Positions 1 to 6,671 of a DNA stretch of 13,546 bases are shown piece after piece. A program made the translations under genes and the position numbers. Under the pieces are notes generated by a model. That model did not search any database. It was not told the origin of the DNA and saw nothing but the letters and a program-made list of their open reading frames with translations. Origin of the DNA: JBBQUN01 sp038212405 (GTDB lineage Bacteria; Actinomycetota; Acidimicrobiia; Acidimicrobiales; SZUA-35). The number at the start of each line of letters is the position of its first letter. The first letter of the stretch is position 1. Location: positions 1-13,546 of the forward strand of contig JBBQUN010000117.1 in the NCBI GenBank assembly GCA_038212405.1, read 5' to 3'.

Positions 1-803
1 CCGATGGCAACCCGTTCCGGTTGTCGTCGCTGCATGGCCGCAAGGTGTTGCTGGTTGCCTGGGCGTCGTGGTGAGGCTGTCGCACCAGCCTGCCCGTGTG
101 GCAGGCACTGCACGCAGAGTATGAAGCGGCCGGGGTCACGGTCGTGACCGTGGCGCTCGATGTCGACACGTCCAAGGCGCTGCCGTGGATCGAAGCGGCC
201 TTGCCGACCCATCCGTCGCTGATCGACAACGCCCACATCACCAATGAACTGTTCGGGTTCAACAACGTGCCGATGGCCGTGTGGATCGACGAAGAGGGCA
301 ATGTGGTTCGCCCGGCCGAGAGCGCAAGCCTCGAGGCCCGACCCAAGGGTGGCGAGATTCCTTCAGGAATCCCGGAGCGTTTGGCCCAGGCCATGGCCGA
401 AGTCCAGAAGATCCCCGACATCGGGGCGCAGTATCGGGCCGCCGTTACCGACTGGTTCGACAAGGGCGCAGCCAGCGAATTCGCCCTGTCGCCCGATCGG
501 GTGATCGCCCTGTCTGGTCCTCGTGGCGCTGCCGAGGCCGAAGCGGCAGCAGCATTCGAACTCGGGCAGCACCTGCGAACGACCGTCGGGCACGAGGCGG
601 CGGTGCCGTGGTGGCGTCAGGCCCATGCGCTCGATCCCCACAACTGGACCTACAAGCGCCAGGCGTGGACGATCGAGACCACCCCCGACGGTGAACCGTC
701 CGACATGTTCCAACCGCCAACCGACACCTACGAAAGTGGTTGGGTGGAAGACGTCATCCGTCTTGGCGGCGGCGAGAACTACATCACCAAGCCAGCGCTC
801 TAG
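1..803 (+). CDS. ResA-like thioredoxin-fold selenoprotein (WAxxUGC type), 5'-truncated by window edge
   Basis: The visible frame starts at base 3 and gives 266 residues, with an in-frame TGA at 72-74 (visible residue 24) read here as selenocysteine. The upstream part has the usual redoxin entry (DGNPFRLSSLHGRK, then LLVAWASW). The active site is U24-G25-C26-R27 where ResA/TlpA proteins have CxxC. Downstream come a strand (VTVVTVALDVD), a likely cis-proline (V89-P90) before MAVWID, and a helical TPR-like tail (about 180-223, with WWRQAHALDPHNWTYKRQ). The frame runs uninterrupted from 75 to the TAG at 801-803, and the thioredoxin fold makes sense only if the two sides of the TGA are joined. This matches my recollection of a family described as ResA-like WAxxUGC motif-containing proteins. 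The expected role is a thiol/selenol redox reaction; the substrate is unknown. The start codon and any signal peptide lie outside the window. A GTG at 96 is the first start after the TGA but would remove the active site. Confidence 0.85.
88..106 (+). promoter_or_regulatory. Candidate bacterial SECIS hairpin for the UGA at 72-74
   Basis: A perfect 7-bp stem (gcctgcc at 88-94 with ggcaggc at 100-106) closes a 5-base loop, cgtgt (95-99). The loop begins 20 bases after the end of the TGA. Its second base is G, as expected of bacterial SECIS elements, which lie within the coding sequence just after the UGA and are bound by SelB. Spacing and loop fit the general bacterial rule I remember; the stem is inferred by eye, not by energy calculation. 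Confidence 0.65.
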
Positions 804-1294
804 GACTGAGGCTCCGCCACCTGGTTGGTCTGGTTGCATGCTCGACACGCACCGACCAGGTCGACCCGGTGGTGAGCACCCGTGAACCCATGGGCATCCG
901 CCGCGTCGGCCAAGGCGACATGGAGTGCTTCTTCGACCGAGTCGGGCAGCACGACATCGACCACGACGCCACAGTTGGTGCACACGAGGTGATGATGGTG
1001 GGTGCCGGTGACGCCTTCGGTGAGCTCGAATCGGGCGTGGTCGGCGGCGGTGACGATGCGGTGCACGACCCCGGCTTCTTCCAGCACGGCGAGGTTCCGG
1101 TAGGTGGAACTCTGTGAGAGCGTGGTGTCGGTGTCGAGGAGTTCGGCGATGGTGAGCGGGGCCGACGACTCGGCGAGGGTCACCACGATGGTCTTGCGAT
1201 TGGCGGTGTAGCGCTGTTCGAGCACGCCGAGTCGGGTGACGGCGACCTGGTGAATCTCGCTGAGATCCACGCCAGCGTGTGAGGACCCGTCCAT
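800..1294 (-). CDS. Fur-family metal- or peroxide-responsive transcriptional repressor
   Basis: The 164-residue protein has the Fur layout. An N-terminal winged helix (about 18-80) contains the recognition segment around SQSSTYRNLAVLEEAGVVHR. The dimerisation domain follows, with the metal-binding run HHHHLVC (99-105). Two CxxC pairs, CTNC (105-108) and CRAC (150-153), should form the structural zinc site. Residues alone do not tell Fur, Zur and PerR apart. I chose the ATG at 1294 because TATGGT ends 6 bases before it, fitting a leaderless message, and because 164 residues is near the family norm; a longer frame reaches 1378. The gene converges on the selenoprotein gene and their stop codons overlap in ctag (800-803). 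It is divergent from the Bax-inhibitor-like gene, so autoregulation from the shared upstream region is possible, but I see no clear Fur or Zur box. Confidence 0.9.
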   Translation of the reverse strand: MDGSSHAGVDLSEIHQVAVTRLGVLEQRYTANRKTIVVTLAESSAPLTIAELLDTDTTLSQSSTYRNLAVLEEAGVVHRIVTAADHARFELTEGVTGTHHHHLVCTNCGVVVDVVLPDSVEEALHVALADAADAHGFTGAHHRVDLVGACRACNQTNQVAEPQS

Positions 1295-1300
1295 CTCCGA

Positions 1301-1306
1301 ACCATA
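1301..1306 (-). promoter_or_regulatory. Candidate -10 box (TATGGT) for a leaderless fur-family message
   Basis: On the minus strand TATGGT is followed by 6 bases (tcggag) and then the ATG at 1294. This is the actinobacterial TANNNT box at the distance expected when transcription starts on the start codon. No TTGACA-like -35 stands out. Confidence 0.45.
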
Positions 1307-1388
1307 GGCCAAACCGTTGCGAAAAAATCCCTTGATCGCTGGAACCAACGCCGGTCGCGGTGGGGTTGTACGCTGCACGGAGTTCCAT

Positions 1389-1396
1389 CAGGAGGA
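1389..1396 (+). promoter_or_regulatory. Strong ribosome binding site (caggagga)
   Basis: AGGAGG lies about 10 bases before the ATG at 1406 and fixes the start of the Bax-inhibitor-like gene. It is one of the few canonical Shine-Dalgarno sites in the window; a TACGCT (1369-1374) upstream could be its -10 box. Confidence 0.7.
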
Positions 1397-1405
1397 CCAA
1401 CGCTC

Positions 1406-2113
1406 ATGGCGTACGCCAGCCCACTCAGTCAAGCCCCCGTCATCTCGGCCGACGAAGAAACCCGCGGCGCGTTCCTCTTCAAGGTCTACCAGCACGTTGC
1501 GCTGGCCGTCGTTGCCTTCATGGCCTTCGAAACGGTGCTCTTCGTCACCGGAGCCGCCGAGGCGCTCAACACCCTACTGTCGGGCTCGAGCCTGATCTGG
1601 ATGCTGGTCTTGGGCGTCTTCTACGCCGCCAACTTCATGGCAACCAAGTCCGCTCACAACCTCGAGAACCCGAGCCTGCAGTACGCCGGGCTCTTCGGTA
1701 TGGCAGGCGCCTACTCGCTGATCTTCGCCCCGTTCCTCTATTACGTGTTCAACTCCGAGGGCAACGGTGGCAGCACGGTCGTCGAAGCCGCCATGGTCAC
1801 CATTGCTGGCTTCGTTGGTCTCACCGTTGTCGGCATGATCACCCGCAAAGACCTCTCGTTCATGCGGCCGCTGCTCATGTTCGGTGGCATCATGGCCATC
1901 GTCTTGATCGTCGCTTCGCTACTGTTCGGGTTCAACCTGGGCGTGTGGTTCAGCGTTGGCATGGTCGCCCTGTCGGGCGCCTCGATCCTCTACCAGACCC
2001 AGAACATCGTGCGTACCTACCCGGCTTGGGCCCATGTTGGTGCCGCGGTCAGCCTCTTCGGCTCGCTCATGACCATGTTCTGGTACATCCTGCGGATCTT
2101 CAGCCGCCGCTAG
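1406..2113 (+). CDS. Bax inhibitor-1 / YccA-like integral membrane protein
   Basis: The 235-residue protein has a short soluble N-terminus and then about seven hydrophobic segments (roughly 30-50, 62-80, 93-115, 123-144, 155-175, 178-196, 208-230), the topology of the BI-1 (UPF0005) family. It resembles the YccA branch: TRKDLSF (146-152) matches E. coli YccA, and the end ILYQTQNIVRTYP then aligns with the ILFETSNIIHG region of YccA as I recall it. Family members are membrane channels or modulators; BsYetJ leaks calcium under control of paired acidic residues. Here the acidic position in that region is Gln197 rather than Asp/Glu, so that mechanism may not apply. The start has a strong ribosome binding site. 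The gene is followed by the RarD-like gene on the same strand after a 36-base gap, but the latter appears to have its own promoter. Confidence 0.9.
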   Translation: MAYASPLSQAPVISADEETRGAFLFKVYQHVALAVVAFMAFETVLFVTGAAEALNTLLSGSSLIWMLVLGVFYAANFMATKSAHNLENPSLQYAGLFGMAGAYSLIFAPFLYYVFNSEGNGGSTVVEAAMVTIAGFVGLTVVGMITRKDLSFMRPLLMFGGIMAIVLIVASLLFGFNLGVWFSVGMVALSGASILYQTQNIVRTYPAWAHVGAAVSLFGSLMTMFWYILRIFSRR

Positions 2114-2137
2114 TCCGGTTTCACGGCGCGGGGCCAA

Positions 2138-2143
2138 TAGCGT
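2138..2143 (+). promoter_or_regulatory. Candidate -10 box (TAGCGT) for a leaderless rarD-like message
   Basis: TAGCGT is followed by 6 bases (gcgctg) and the GTG at 2150. No Shine-Dalgarno sequence precedes that start, which supports a leaderless transcript. No good -35 hexamer is visible. Confidence 0.4.
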
Positions 2144-2149
2144 GCGCTG

Positions 2150-3073
2150 GTGAAGGAACGGGGCTACCTCCAGGCGGTTGTCGCCTACCTGCTGTGGGGA
2201 CTGTTCCCGCTGTACTGGAAGATCCTGTCGGCGATTCCATCGAACCAGATCGTTGCCTATCGAGTGACGATTTCGGCGCTGCTGCTCGGCTCGGTCGGAC
2301 TCGCCTCGTCCAAGGTCGACCTCAAACGGACGTTCGGTAGCCGACGAACGGTTGCGGTGCATGTGGTCTCGGCGCTGCTGATCGGCGCCAACTGGTTGGC
2401 GTTCCTCTATGCCGTCGCCGTTGATCGGGTGGTCGAGTCGAGCCTCGGCTATTTCATGACGCCGCTGGTGTCGGTCGTGCTGGCCATGGTGGTGTTGCGA
2501 GAACGTCTGACGGCCTCGCAGTGGGTGGCAGTTGGGTTCGCAGCGGCCGGTGTTGCCGTGCTCACGGTCGAGGCCGGCGTGGTTCCGTGGATCGCCTTCG
2601 CCCTCGCCGGGTCGTTCGGGCTCTACGGACTGGTGCGCAAGCTCTCGCCGCTGCAATCGCTCGAGGGTCTCACCGCCGAAGTGGTGTTGTTGTTCCTTCC
2701 AGCGTTCTGCTACCTCGCACTACAGGCGGGGAGGAGCGAATTGGTGGTGCCGTCGGGGTGGCGCTTTGGCGTACTGCTCACCGCCGGATTCGTGACGGTG
2801 ACGCCGCTGCTGTTGTTTGGGGCCGCCGCCCGGTCGATTCCCTTGAGCGCCGTTGGCATCCTGCTCTACATCAACCCGCTGATGCAGTTCGTGCTCGGAG
2901 CGTTCGTGTTCGACGAGACGGTGACGGCTGGACGATTCGCCGGCTTCGCCGTCATCTGGGTCGGGCTGGTGATCTTCGCCCTCGATGGTTGGAAGCGGCG
3001 GCCGACGCCGGTCAGCCGGACCGGCGACTCAGCTGTAGTCGTAGAAGCCGCGCCCGGTCTTGCGGCCGAGTAG
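2150..3073 (+). CDS. rarD: RarD-type EamA (drug/metabolite) transporter
   Basis: The 307-residue polytopic protein begins with the RarD signature G-YLQAVVAYLLWGLFPLYWK and an AYR motif (about 36-38). About ten transmembrane helices follow, in two EamA repeats. The second half has GILLYINPLMQFVLGAFVFDE, typical of RarD. The family exports small metabolites; the name comes from chloramphenicol resistance in Pseudomonas, but the substrate here is unknown. The GTG start is chosen because the first helix begins a few residues later and a -10-like box lies just upstream. The last 45 bp overlap the 3' end of the convergent 3-hydroxybutyryl-CoA dehydrogenase gene. The tail after the final helix (from about residue 280) is polar and poorly conserved-looking, as expected where two genes share sequence. 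Confidence 0.9.
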   Translation: MKERGYLQAVVAYLLWGLFPLYWKILSAIPSNQIVAYRVTISALLLGSVGLASSKVDLKRTFGSRRTVAVHVVSALLIGANWLAFLYAVAVDRVVESSLGYFMTPLVSVVLAMVVLRERLTASQWVAVGFAAAGVAVLTVEAGVVPWIAFALAGSFGLYGLVRKLSPLQSLEGLTAEVVLLFLPAFCYLALQAGRSELVVPSGWRFGVLLTAGFVTVTPLLLFGAAARSIPLSAVGILLYINPLMQFVLGAFVFDETVTAGRFAGFAVIWVGLVIFALDGWKRRPTPVSRTGDSAVVVEAAPGLAAE

Positions 3074-3916
3074 TCCGGCTTCGCACATGCGTGCAAGCAA
3101 CGGCGGCGGAGCGTAGAGCTGCTCTTTGAATTCGGCGTAGAGCGACTCGGCGACCGCCATGGTGGTGTCGAGGCCGATCAAGTCGGCGAGGGCGAGCGGG
3201 CCCATGGGGTGAGCGCAACCGGTGACCATGCCCTGGTCGATGTCTTCCTTCGACGCGAAGCCGGACTCGAACATGCGAATGGCCGACAGGATGTAGGGGA
3301 TCAGCAGTGCGTTGACGATGAATCCGGCCCGGTCCTTGGAGTGGATGACCCGTTTGCCGAGCTGGCTGCCCGAAAACGCCTGCGCTATCTGCTGGGTCTC
3401 GGTCGAGGTGTGCAGCGAGGTGACCAGTTCGACCAGATGCAATACCGGCACTGGATTGAAGAAGTGGATGCCGATGACGTGCTCGGGCCGCTTGGTGGCC
3501 ATGGCGAGCTTCATGATCGGAATCGACGAGGTGTTCGAGGCCAACACCGCATGAGGAGAGGCAACGATCTCGTCGAGCTGGCGGAAGACCGAGGTCTTTG
3601 CGTTTTCGTTCTCGATGATGGCTTCGATCACCATGTCCCGATCTTCGAGCGTGCCGATCTTCGAGGTGAACACCAGTGAATCGAGCGTCTTGACCTGATC
3701 GGCCTGATCGAGCTTGCCTGCCCTCACGGCCCGGTCGAGTGACTTCTCGAGGCGGGCGCGGCCGGCGTTGGCGGCGTCTTCACTCGCCTCGATCACGATG
3801 GTGTCGATGCCGGCGCGAGCAGCGACCTCGGCAATGCCTGATCCCATCAGGCCGGCGCCGATGACGCCAAGCTTGCCAATGGGACGATCGAGGGTTGCTG
3901 CGTCGGAAGAAGCCAT
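3029..3916 (-). CDS. 3-hydroxybutyryl-CoA dehydrogenase (HbdA/PaaH/FadB2 type)
   Basis: The 295-residue NAD(P)-dependent enzyme should oxidise (S)-3-hydroxyacyl-CoA to 3-oxoacyl-CoA in fatty-acid, butyrate or phenylacetate metabolism. The Rossmann motif GVIGAGLMGSG is at 17-27. SNTSS (128-132), HFFNP (151-155; catalytic His151) and Glu163 in HLVELV complete the active site, with Asn154 and Asn202 near the substrate. The C-terminal helical domain ends GRKTGRGFYDYS, the family's standard ending, so it is full length. I chose the ATG at 3916: a longer frame from 3964 would run into the inverted repeat, and CAGACT lies 6 bases upstream, fitting a leaderless message. It overlaps the rarD-like gene by 45 bp tail to tail and is divergent from the Wzz/BY-kinase gene. 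The exact pathway cannot be told, since no other beta-oxidation gene is in the window. Confidence 0.93.
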   Translation of the reverse strand: MASSDAATLDRPIGKLGVIGAGLMGSGIAEVAARAGIDTIVIEASEDAANAGRARLEKSLDRAVRAGKLDQADQVKTLDSLVFTSKIGTLEDRDMVIEAIIENENAKTSVFRQLDEIVASPHAVLASNTSSIPIMKLAMATKRPEHVIGIHFFNPVPVLHLVELVTSLHTSTETQQIAQAFSGSQLGKRVIHSKDRAGFIVNALLIPYILSAIRMFESGFASKEDIDQGMVTGCAHPMGPLALADLIGLDTTMAVAESLYAEFKEQLYAPPPLLARMCEAGLLGRKTGRGFYDYS

Positions 3917-3922
3917 GTCGTG

Positions 3923-3928
3923 AGTCTG
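3923..3928 (-). promoter_or_regulatory. Candidate -10 box (CAGACT) for a leaderless dehydrogenase message
   Basis: On the minus strand CAGACT (one mismatch to TANNNT) is followed by 6 bases and the ATG at 3916. With a 17-base spacer the -35 position would be 3946-3951, inside the inverted repeat at 3944-3983. Confidence 0.35.
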
Positions 3929-3943
3929 GCAGAGGCCAACAAC

Positions 3944-3983
3944 ACTTGGACGTCCACAGAACATTTTCTGTGGACGTCCAAGT
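3944..3983. repeat. Perfect 18-bp inverted repeat with 4-base spacer; possible operator
   Basis: The arms are acttggacgtccacagaa (3944-3961) and its exact reverse complement (3966-3983), separated by catt. Each arm contains the self-complementary 10-mer TGGACGTCCA (3947-3956 and 3971-3980), centres 24 bp apart. It sits between two divergent genes and covers the predicted -35 region of the dehydrogenase gene. No T-run follows on either strand. A pair of dyad operator sites for a dimeric regulator is the reading I prefer; an mRNA hairpin or a dispersed repeat is the alternative. Confidence 0.75.
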
Positions 3984-4060
3984 ACCGACGAGTCGGACGA
4001 TGCAACCGCAGCAACGGCGAGGGGGGCGAGAAGAGCGTTCCCACCGAATGAGTTCCGAGC

Positions 4061-4066
4061 TAGAGT
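4061..4066 (+). promoter_or_regulatory. Candidate -10 box (TAGAGT) for a leaderless Wzz/BY-kinase message
   Basis: TAGAGT is followed by 7 bases (ccccccg) and the GTG at 4074. There is no Shine-Dalgarno sequence, so a transcript starting at or next to the GTG is likely. Confidence 0.45.
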
Positions 4067-4073
4067 CCCCCCG

Positions 4074-5753
4074 GTGACACAGCCCGCAGCCCAAGAGCTG
4101 ACGCTCGAAGACTATGTGTCCATCCTTCGTCGGCGCTGGATTTGGTTCCTTGCACCGATTCTTCTCCTCGCAGCAGCAGCCACCATTCTGGGCCTTCGCT
4201 CAGAACCACAATTCACCGCTACGGCCACGGTCGGACTCGTTGATTCTGCCGCGCAAGAGATCCTGGGTGGCACCAATACCAACGTGCAGATCCAGTCTCG
4301 ATTGATCGAGAACGAGATCAACTTCGCCAAGACCGATGCCGTCGAGGCCAAGGTCGAAGAAACGCTGGGCTTCTTGCCGAACACGGTCTCCATTTCTTCG
4401 GTCGCCGACTCTGACTATCTCGATTTCACCGCAACGGCGAACGAGCCTGGTAGGTCAGCTGAGTGGGCAAACACCTGGGCAACGGCCTATGTCGAGACCA
4501 AACAGACCGAGGCCCGCAGCAGTATCGACACCCAGATCGCGGTTCTCGAGAACAAGCGGGACGAGCTGAACTCACAGATCCGGCCGCTGCGAGAGGGCGA
4601 CGACCTCCTCGAGGCGTTGTCGGAGCAACGGACCGAGGTCAATCGTCAGATCCTCCAACTCGAACTCCAAGCCGAGACCGCGTCGGCTGGGACCGCGAAG
4701 GTCTATGTGGTGGCGAGCCCGCCCAACGTCGAGTCGGGTGCGCCGCTGTGGCGCACGATTTTGCTCGGCCTCGTCGCCGGTGGCGTGCTCGGTGTTGCTG
4801 CTGCGCTGGCCGCAGAGTCGTTCGACAAGACCATCAAGACCGCTGAAGACGTCACGGCGGCAACCGGGCTCCCGGTGCTCGGCCAGATCCCGCTGGCTGG
4901 TCGCTGGATGTCGGGATTCGAACTCGCGTTGTCGAGCCGAGATCACGACGACTCACCCGTTGCCGATGCGTATCGCCGTGTCGCCACCTCGTTGCAGTTC
5001 TCGTTGATGAACAAGTCGGTCAACACGTTGCTCGTCACGAGTGCCAATGCCTCCGAAGGCAAGACCACCACCTCGGTCAACTTGGCATACGCACTGGCCA
5101 GCCCCGAGATGCTCGTGGTGCTGGCCGACGTCGACTTCCGTAAACCTCGGCTCCACCAGGCGCTCGACGTTCCCGCCGAGCCCGGCTTGTCGAACCACGT
5201 CATCGAAGATGTGCCACTCGAACAGCTGGCGTTCCGCAATGACGACGGCACCATGGCGGTGTTCACTGCCGGTTCCAAACCGCCGAATCCCGCTGATTTC
5301 GTGGCCACTCGCGAATTCGTTGGCGCCATCGACGCCCTGTCAAAGGTCGCCGATCTGGTGCTCCTCGATGCGCCGCCGCTGCTTCCGGTGTCGGACTCTC
5401 TGCTGATGTCTCGCAATGTCGACGGGGTCATCATGGTGGCCGCTGCCGGCGCCACCACGAAAGAGAGCTTGGCACGAGCCGTCGCCGGTATCGAACAGGT
5501 CGGCGGCAACGTGATCGGGGTCGTGCTCGTTGGTGTGAAGGAGGAGTCGCTGTACGGACAGTACGGCTACGGCTACCGCACCAACAAGGAGGGTGCCGAA
5601 GTCGAGAACGCCTCGAAGGAGGCGGGCCTGCTCAATGGTGGTCCGTCGTCGGCCAACGGCAAAGGCAGAGGCAGCACACCAAGGCGGGCCGGGCCGTCAA
5701 CAGGCCCGGTGGCGATCGAGCAACTGGGCTACCGCCGCGACCGAGCCAACTGA
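4074..5753 (+). CDS. Wzz chain-length determinant fused to BY-type tyrosine kinase
   Basis: The 559-residue protein should control export and chain length of a surface polysaccharide. The N-terminal Wzz domain starts LTLEDYVSILRRRW, with a first membrane helix at about 22-41, a coil-rich outer part (about 145-205) and a second helix at about 225-247. The cytoplasmic kinase has Walker A with Lys330 (SANASEGKTTT, 323-333), Walker A' (VLADVDFRKP, 349-358) and Walker B (DLVLLD, 427-432). A tyrosine cluster follows (Tyr494, 497, 499, 501), the usual autophosphorylation tail. A Gly/Pro/Arg-rich extension (about 520-559) is poorly conserved-looking. The Walker A has AS in place of the common PG before EGK. 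A single-chain fusion is the Wzc arrangement; many Firmicutes split it in two. It converges on the sugar phosphotransferase gene, 2 bases away, whose product would start the same polysaccharide. Substrate proteins are not identifiable. Confidence 0.93.
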   Translation: MTQPAAQELTLEDYVSILRRRWIWFLAPILLLAAAATILGLRSEPQFTATATVGLVDSAAQEILGGTNTNVQIQSRLIENEINFAKTDAVEAKVEETLGFLPNTVSISSVADSDYLDFTATANEPGRSAEWANTWATAYVETKQTEARSSIDTQIAVLENKRDELNSQIRPLREGDDLLEALSEQRTEVNRQILQLELQAETASAGTAKVYVVASPPNVESGAPLWRTILLGLVAGGVLGVAAALAAESFDKTIKTAEDVTAATGLPVLGQIPLAGRWMSGFELALSSRDHDDSPVADAYRRVATSLQFSLMNKSVNTLLVTSANASEGKTTTSVNLAYALASPEMLVVLADVDFRKPRLHQALDVPAEPGLSNHVIEDVPLEQLAFRNDDGTMAVFTAGSKPPNPADFVATREFVGAIDALSKVADLVLLDAPPLLPVSDSLLMSRNVDGVIMVAAAGATTKESLARAVAGIEQVGGNVIGVVLVGVKEESLYGQYGYGYRTNKEGAEVENASKEAGLLNGGPSSANGKGRGSTPRRAGPSTGPVAIEQLGYRRDRAN

Positions 5754-5759
5754 GCTCAG
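5750..5759. other. Palindrome ctgagctcag holding the stop codons of two convergent genes
   Basis: The 10-bp perfect palindrome carries TGA on the plus strand (5751-5753, kinase) and on the minus strand (5758-5756, sugar transferase). It is too short to be a convincing terminator on its own. Confidence 0.5.
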
Positions 5760-6580
5760 CGGTGCGGTCGGCGAGCAAGACCGATCACCAACGGCACGGT
5801 TCGCAGGCAAAGCCACAGATCGAGGAACAGACTGCGGCGCCTGAGGTAGCTGAGGTCGGATTCGACTCGCCCGGCGTAGCCGCCGAGTCGCTTCGAGAGT
5901 TGCCATGTTCCGGTGATCCCCGGTTTCACCGCCAAGACGTTGGCGAGGGCCGGGCCGTACCGTTCCATTTCGTTGGGAACGATCGGACGAGGGCCGACCA
6001 GGCTCATCGTTCCGGCCATCACGTTGAAGAGTTGCGGGAGTTCGTCGAGGTGGGTGCTTCGTAGAAGGCGCCCGACACGGGTGGCCCGCGGATCTGAGCG
6101 CAGCCGGTTCGACTCTCGATACTGCGCGGCGAGGTGAGGGTTGGCGGCGAGGAGATGGGGGAGCTGAGCGTCAGCATCACGAACCATCGTGCGGAACTTG
6201 AGGCAGACGAACAGCCGGCCGCAGCGTCCGATTCGCCAAGAGAAGTACAGCACCGGCCCGCGTGAGGTGAGCGCAACGGCGAGACCAACCAGCATCATCA
6301 GGGGCAACGTGAGGGCGACGAGAAGCGCGGAGGCGGCGAGATCGAACGATCGGATGAGGATCCGGATTCGTCGATCGAGCACCACGATGTCGCTCGGAAT
6401 CGTGGCATTCTCGGAGCGCCGGAGGCGGCGAGACGTCGAGGCAATGGCATCCCAGCTCTGGGCAACCGGGCGAAGCTCGACCTCGGTCCGCGGGATGAAC
6501 GACGGGACCGGATCGGCAGGGATCGTTGCGACCCGCCGGTGTGGCTGGCGTGGATGGCTGAAGAGCGTGGTCACGCACAC
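5756..6580 (-). CDS. Polyprenyl-phosphate hexose-1-phosphate transferase (WbaP/ExoY-like bacterial sugar transferase)
   Basis: The 274-residue protein should place the first sugar phosphate on the undecaprenyl-phosphate carrier, the initiating step of exopolysaccharide or glycan synthesis at the inner face of the membrane. A non-conserved N-terminal arm of about 70 residues precedes the membrane segment (about 78-104). Then come KFRTM (128-132), the catalytic Asp179-Glu180 pair in HLDELPQLFNV, SLVGPRP (193-199) and PGITGTWQLS (220-229), all hallmarks of the family. It lacks the four-helix N-terminal domain of full WbaP, so it is the short, ExoY-like form. The start is a GTG with GAGG a few bases upstream; a second in-frame GTG two codons on cannot be excluded. 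It lies 91 bases downstream of the LAFTG protein gene on the same strand and may be cotranscribed with it. The sugar is not predictable. Confidence 0.93.
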   Translation of the reverse strand: MCVTTLFSHPRQPHRRVATIPADPVPSFIPRTEVELRPVAQSWDAIASTSRRLRRSENATIPSDIVVLDRRIRILIRSFDLAASALLVALTLPLMMLVGLAVALTSRGPVLYFSWRIGRCGRLFVCLKFRTMVRDADAQLPHLLAANPHLAAQYRESNRLRSDPRATRVGRLLRSTHLDELPQLFNVMAGTMSLVGPRPIVPNEMERYGPALANVLAVKPGITGTWQLSKRLGGYAGRVESDLSYLRRRSLFLDLWLCLRTVPLVIGLARRPHR

Positions 6581-6671
6581 AACCTCGGAGATGACCGGGC
6601 GGCTATGAGGGTGGAGCGTCGAGTTTCTTGATGATTGCTGAACGAACGCTCGACCGAGTTGCTCCGGTCAG

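Noticed and set aside
72..74. TGA as an ordinary nonsense mutation or pseudogene mark
   Set aside because: The frame is otherwise intact for more than 240 codons after it, the TGA replaces exactly the redox cysteine, and a suitable hairpin follows. A sequence error cannot be fully excluded.
96..803. A 235-codon gene starting at GTG 96
   Set aside because: The true frame continues upstream through the TGA with clear thioredoxin-fold sequence. Starting at 96 would remove the redox site.
363..1400. 345-codon minus-strand open frame
   Set aside because: It is antisense to the selenoprotein gene and overlaps the Fur gene in another frame. It is rich in Arg, Gly and His with no recognisable motif, as expected of GC-rich shadow frames.
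3944..3983. Inverted repeat as a Rho-independent terminator
   Set aside because: It lies at the 5' ends of two divergent genes, not after a stop codon, and has no T-run on either side.
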